Shown here in pieces: positions 61,046 to 64,000 of a DNA stretch of 64,000 bases. Source of the stretch: Rhizobiales bacterium Ga0077537 (GTDB taxonomy: Bacteria; Pseudomonadota; Alphaproteobacteria; Rhizobiales; Hyphomicrobiaceae); the NCBI GenBank assembly GCA_001464955.1, contig LNEM01000008.1:102401-166400 (forward strand). Direction: 5' to 3'. A program made the position numbers and the translations under genes. Positions within the stretch are counted from its first letter, which is position 1. Every line of letters begins with the position of its first letter. Below the pieces are notes generated by a model that saw nothing but the letters and a program-made list of their open reading frames with translations, had not been told where the DNA came from and did not search any database.

Positions 61046-61120
61046 CGAGACAAGCCGAGGAGCGGCCCTCCGCGACACATCGCCTGTGGTCGACGGTGGA
61101 TGGGCGCGGCGTGGGAGCCG

Positions 61121-61870
61121 TCACTTGCCCTTGAAGTTCGGCGGCCGCTTCTCGGTGAAGGCGGCGCGGCCTTCGATCCAGTCGGCCGAGTTGTCGATCT
61201 CGTCGACGCGCATCCGCGCGATGTTGCCGAGCTCGGTCGGGCCCTTGGGCAGGGTCTCGGAGGCCCACTGCTTCAGCGCGCGCGTCGGCAGCGGCGCGTT
61301 GGCTGCGATCTTCGCCGCCCACTGCATGGCGGTCGGCATCAGGTCCTCGACCGGCACGACCTTGTTGGCGTAGCCCACTTCGTAGGCGCGTTTGGCGTCG
61401 ATCTGCTCGCCGATGAGCAGCAGTTCCATGGCGATCTTGTGCGGGATACGCGTGACGAGATTGGTGATGAGGCCGCCCGAGAAGCCGACGCGCACCTCCG
61501 GATAGGTGAAGACCGCGTTCTCGGCGCAGATCATCAGGTCGCACATGGTGGTGAGCACCATGCCGCCGCCGACGCACCAGCCGGCGACCGCCGCGATGAT
61601 CGGCTTGTCGACGGGAACGCCGACGCCGGGGATGCCGGGATAGAGACCTTTCGGCGGGTTCTGGAGGTCGGCACCGGCGCAGAAGGCCTTGGTGCCCGAG
61701 CCCGTCAGCACCGCGACGCGATCGTCGGGCGAGGCCATGAACCGTTTCCACGCGGCGTTGAGCCCGTCCATCAGCGCATCGTCCATGCGGTTCATGCGTT
61801 CGGGGCGGTTCAGGGTGATGACGGCGATGCCGTTCTTCGATTCGTAGGTGACGACGCTGGCGGTGATCAT
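61121..61870 (-). CDS. Enoyl-CoA hydratase/isomerase family protein
   Basis: A 249-residue crotonase-fold enzyme. ITLNRPERMNRMD, FCAGADLQNPP (oxyanion hole) and AAVAGWCVGGGMVLTTMCDL are canonical, and TYPEVRVGFSGGL holds one catalytic Glu position; the second Glu is replaced (GGLITNLVT region), so isomerase or another crotonase reaction is as likely as hydration. Substrate unknown. Just upstream the base composition begins to change towards the acquired region. Confidence 0.9.
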   Translation of the reverse strand: MITASVVTYESKNGIAVITLNRPERMNRMDDALMDGLNAAWKRFMASPDDRVAVLTGSGTKAFCAGADLQNPPKGLYPGIPGVGVPVDKPIIAAVAGWCVGGGMVLTTMCDLMICAENAVFTYPEVRVGFSGGLITNLVTRIPHKIAMELLLIGEQIDAKRAYEVGYANKVVPVEDLMPTAMQWAAKIAANAPLPTRALKQWASETLPKGPTELGNIARMRVDEIDNSADWIEGRAAFTEKRPPNFKGK

Positions 61871-62185
61871 GGCGCGGGCTCCGGAACGTGGGTGAGCCCC
61901 GAGCTAAGCAGGAATGACGAGGCGGGGGAACTGGGGGGCTGCTGTGGGCGACACGGCGTTCTTGTACAGCCCTGCGCCCATCGCAACGCGCGGTCGCTAT
62001 CGCGGGACATCGTCCGTACAGTTGCGAATTCCCCAATCTTTTTTGGTTGCGGGCCCGACACCGCTTGTTTCAGCTCACTTCGACGCTCAGAAGTAGCACG
62101 CGAGCCGAATGTGATGAAAATAGCATGCATCGAAGCCACCTTTTTGACCAAGTCAGCCCATACGATTTTTGTGATAGGACATGGC
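61871..62185. other. Intergenic boundary of the low-GC acquired segment
   Basis: About 315 bases between divergent genes. Up to roughly 62030 the sequence is typical high-GC chromosome; after that A/T-rich runs such as CTTTTTTGG and GATTTTTGTGATAGG appear and continue into the next gene. No ORF with support. TTGACC near 62146 could be a -35 box but no good -10 is spaced correctly. This looks like the left edge of a horizontally acquired block. Confidence 0.5.
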
Positions 62186-63868
62186 ATGATAACGCAATTA
62201 CACCTCAGAGCTGGCTCCTCCCCCGGACAGCCGCCTCTCTCGATCCCGACACCCCCGTCGGTGACAATATTTGTGGGTCCGAACAATTCCGGGAAGAGCC
62301 AACTTCTTCGCGAGATCCACACCGCGTGCAAGGAGGGCAATGGAACTTCTAACCTTGTCCTTGATCACCTCGATTTCCCAGCAGTCGACAAAGCGACTGC
62401 TGAAGCTGAGCTGGCAGCCATGACAGTAGCTCCCCGTCAGGGCGAAGCAACTCCCGAGGGCCATGTTTATGTAAAGGACTACGGCATCACTCGGCGGCAG
62501 ATGAGTGTGAATCATTATATTCTTGGCCGCACTGATCCAAAGACGCATCGGGGGCTCCACGCGTCTTTGCATACAAGCATTCGCACGTTGTCGCTCGATG
62601 GTGCCACACGCGCAACTCTGCTCGAACCCCAGAGCCGCGGCAATTTACTAGAACCAACAACCCCACTCGCTCGACTGTACATGGATAACGTCAAGCGAAT
62701 AACGTTGCGCCAAGTCGTGCTTGATGCAATTGGGCTCCACATCGGCTTGGACGCTTATACTACCGACAGGATCCATATCCGATTTGGTCGGACAGCTCCT
62801 CCCAATGAGCGGCATCACGACGATGAAACAACCGAATGGATGAGCACTGCGCGTATGACCAATCAGGTCAGCGATGGCGTGAAGGCATTCACTGGCATCC
62901 TTGTACAAGTCTTCGCTGGTAATCCCAAGATCATTGTTGTTGACGAACCCGAGGCCTTTTTACACCCCTCTCTCGCCCACAAGTTGGGCGCTGAGCTCGC
63001 GCGCAGCGCCGCCAAGGAGCAAAAGCACGTCTTTGTGGCGACCCACAGTGCACAGTTCGTGATGGGCGCGATTCAATCCGGCGCTCACGTAAATATAATT
63101 CGATTGACGTTTGACGGAACTGCTGCAACCGCTCGCCTATTGCCGAATGCAGAGCTGATCGCCCTAATGAACGATCCTCTGCTCCGCTCGACTGGTGTAC
63201 TAGCGGGGCTTTTTTATGAAGCCGTGGTAGTTGGGGAGGCCGACACGGACCGTGCATTTTATGACGAAATCAACCATCGGTTGATAATGGCGTCTGACGA
63301 TCGTGCGATTGGTAATGCGTTGTTCCTCAATGCCGGAGAGAAGCAGACCGTTCCCCGGATTGTCGACCCACTCCGGCGCCTTGGCATTACTGCCGTTGGT
63401 ATTGTCGACATCGATGTTGTCAAGGATGTGGGCGGCGAATGGACGAAACACATTCGGGCCTGTCAAATTCCGGCTGGTCAAGAAAATTCGCTCCAGAGCC
63501 ACCGCCATTCTGTCTATGAGGCCTTTAAGGCTGCAACACCGAGCGGCGCAGATCCAAAAGAGTATTTCAAGCGCAACGGCGGTGTGGCGCTATTGCCAAA
63601 GTCCGATCGAGATTCCGCTAACAGCCTGTTTGATGAGCTTGCTCGACATGGGTACTTCATTGTGCGCGGCGGAGAAGTTGAGCATTGGCTCGCAAGCCTC
63701 CCGGTACCCAGAAGTAAGCAATCGTGGCGGAGCGCAATCTTCACCGCCATGGGTAGCGACCCTGACCATGCCGATTACGTTAGACCCGCATCTGGTGATG
63801 TTTGGGATTTCATCGGATCGATCAAGCAGTGGATCGGTGACCCAAACCGTAAGGGACTACCCAATTGA
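62186..63868 (+). CDS. OLD-family ATPase-TOPRIM nuclease, probable phage-defence gene
   Basis: A 560-residue protein. The N-terminal ABC/AAA ATPase has Walker A GPNNSGKS 31-38, a signature-like VSDGVKAF near 228-235, Walker B IIVVDEPEAFLHPSL from 249 and an H-loop ATHSAQF 285-291. The C-terminal TOPRIM domain has Glu351 in AVVVGEADTDRAFY and the Asp pair Asp408/Asp410 in GIVDIDVV. OLD proteins are DNA nucleases or nickases, many in anti-phage systems (Gabija GajA, PARIS, retrons). No helicase or effector partner is adjacent. Codons are far less G/C-biased than in neighbouring genes (ATA, TTA, AAA used), indicating transfer. AGGA lies 6 bases before the ATG at 62186. Confidence 0.85.
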   Translation: MITQLHLRAGSSPGQPPLSIPTPPSVTIFVGPNNSGKSQLLREIHTACKEGNGTSNLVLDHLDFPAVDKATAEAELAAMTVAPRQGEATPEGHVYVKDYGITRRQMSVNHYILGRTDPKTHRGLHASLHTSIRTLSLDGATRATLLEPQSRGNLLEPTTPLARLYMDNVKRITLRQVVLDAIGLHIGLDAYTTDRIHIRFGRTAPPNERHHDDETTEWMSTARMTNQVSDGVKAFTGILVQVFAGNPKIIVVDEPEAFLHPSLAHKLGAELARSAAKEQKHVFVATHSAQFVMGAIQSGAHVNIIRLTFDGTAATARLLPNAELIALMNDPLLRSTGVLAGLFYEAVVVGEADTDRAFYDEINHRLIMASDDRAIGNALFLNAGEKQTVPRIVDPLRRLGITAVGIVDIDVVKDVGGEWTKHIRACQIPAGQENSLQSHRHSVYEAFKAATPSGADPKEYFKRNGGVALLPKSDRDSANSLFDELARHGYFIVRGGEVEHWLASLPVPRSKQSWRSAIFTAMGSDPDHADYVRPASGDVWDFIGSIKQWIGDPNRKGLPN

Positions 63869-63905
63869 GATATTCCCGGCTGCGCCACCTGACTGACATT
63901 CCTAA

Positions 63906-64000
63906 GGAACCTCTGAACAACCTGCCGATCATGGCATGCTGTCGTCCTTGATTCGAGGGGACGGCGGATGGCCGATCAGCTGAGCTTTGCGTCGCTGGAT
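63906..64000 (+). mobile_element. IS5-family insertion sequence, left end (truncated by the window)
   Basis: After CTAA (63902-63905), which fits the four-base YTAR target duplication of IS5 elements, comes the terminal repeat-like GGAACCTCTGAACAACC, and a transposase gene starts at 63968. Only 95 bases are inside the window, so the right end and duplication cannot be checked. Confidence 0.7.
63968..64000 (+). CDS. IS5-family transposase, N-terminal fragment
   Basis: Eleven codons, MADQLSFASLD, with GAGGGG about 7 bases upstream, then the window ends. This exact opening is characteristic of IS5-family DDE transposases. Identity rests on these residues plus the inverted-repeat-like end. Confidence 0.75.
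   Translation, partial: MADQLSFASLD

Noticed and set aside
61867..62340. A minus-strand frame spanning the island boundary and the start of the OLD-type gene.
   Set aside because: It is antisense to the ATPase Walker A region and has no support; the plus-strand gene has intact motifs and a ribosome binding site.

Overview
The window reads as a high-GC alphaproteobacterial chromosome, most likely a member of the Hyphomicrobiales (rhizobia-like). The grounds are the histone-deacetylase-like / xseB / dxs / tlyA gene order, an Aap-type general L-amino-acid ABC transporter, a large two-TM coiled-coil protein with the C-terminal domain of rhizobial growth-pole proteins, adrenodoxin-type ferredoxin, LysR-linked glcDEF, and codon usage with strong G/C third positions throughout. 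Genus cannot be read from the sequence. No tRNA, rRNA or CRISPR array was seen.

Layout. 1-6.1 kb: the tail-less start of a hydroxypyruvate-isomerase gene, an RhlE-type RNA helicase, then a minus-strand run mtnP-def-fmt-EEP hydrolase. 6.4-9.7 kb: TerC-type membrane protein, universal stress protein, aldo/keto reductase and a Gfo/Idh/MocA dehydrogenase. 10.3-15.9 kb: HDAC-like deacetylase, xseB, dxs, a candidate small RNA with a textbook terminator, tlyA and an overlapping RumA/TrmA-type methyltransferase, closed by a perfect 16-bp stem-loop. 15.9-21.2 kb: LysR regulator divergent from glycolate oxidase glcDEF, with two inverted repeats between them. 21.2-26 kb: HAD dehalogenase, aroC, a gene-poor stretch with a second strong terminator, a membrane-anchored Pro-rich protein, a phosphatase and a zinc-free MDR. 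26.1-30.4 kb: amino-acid ABC transporter in the order P-J-Q-M. 30.7-41.4 kb: a mixed block with a CnbZ-like protein, glycosyltransferase, GNAT, HupE, an Mrp-DUF971 fusion, a secreted alpha/beta hydrolase, and a four-gene ferredoxin/SDR/rhodanese/ferredoxin-reductase run, then an Hpt protein. 41.8-51.7 kb: the growth-pole-type protein, dipeptide epimerase, MFS carrier, threonine dehydratase divergent from RidA, and a TRAP transporter.

52.4-60.0 kb is the most unusual metabolic block: a succinate-dehydrogenase/fumarate-reductase-like complex split between two divergent operons. The flavoprotein heads a minus-strand operon with a Uma2-type protein, a lone class I fumarase alpha subunit, a short-chain dehydrogenase lacking its catalytic residues and a HAD phosphatase. 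The iron-sulfur and two membrane subunits are translationally coupled on the plus strand behind a cytoplasmic sulfite-oxidase-family molybdoenzyme. The flavoprotein lacks the covalent-FAD histidine.

60-64 kb: kdsD-type isomerase and an enoyl-CoA hydratase, then base composition drops and an OLD-type ATPase/TOPRIM nuclease (probable phage defence, horizontally acquired) follows, abutted by the left end of an IS5-family element that runs off the window.
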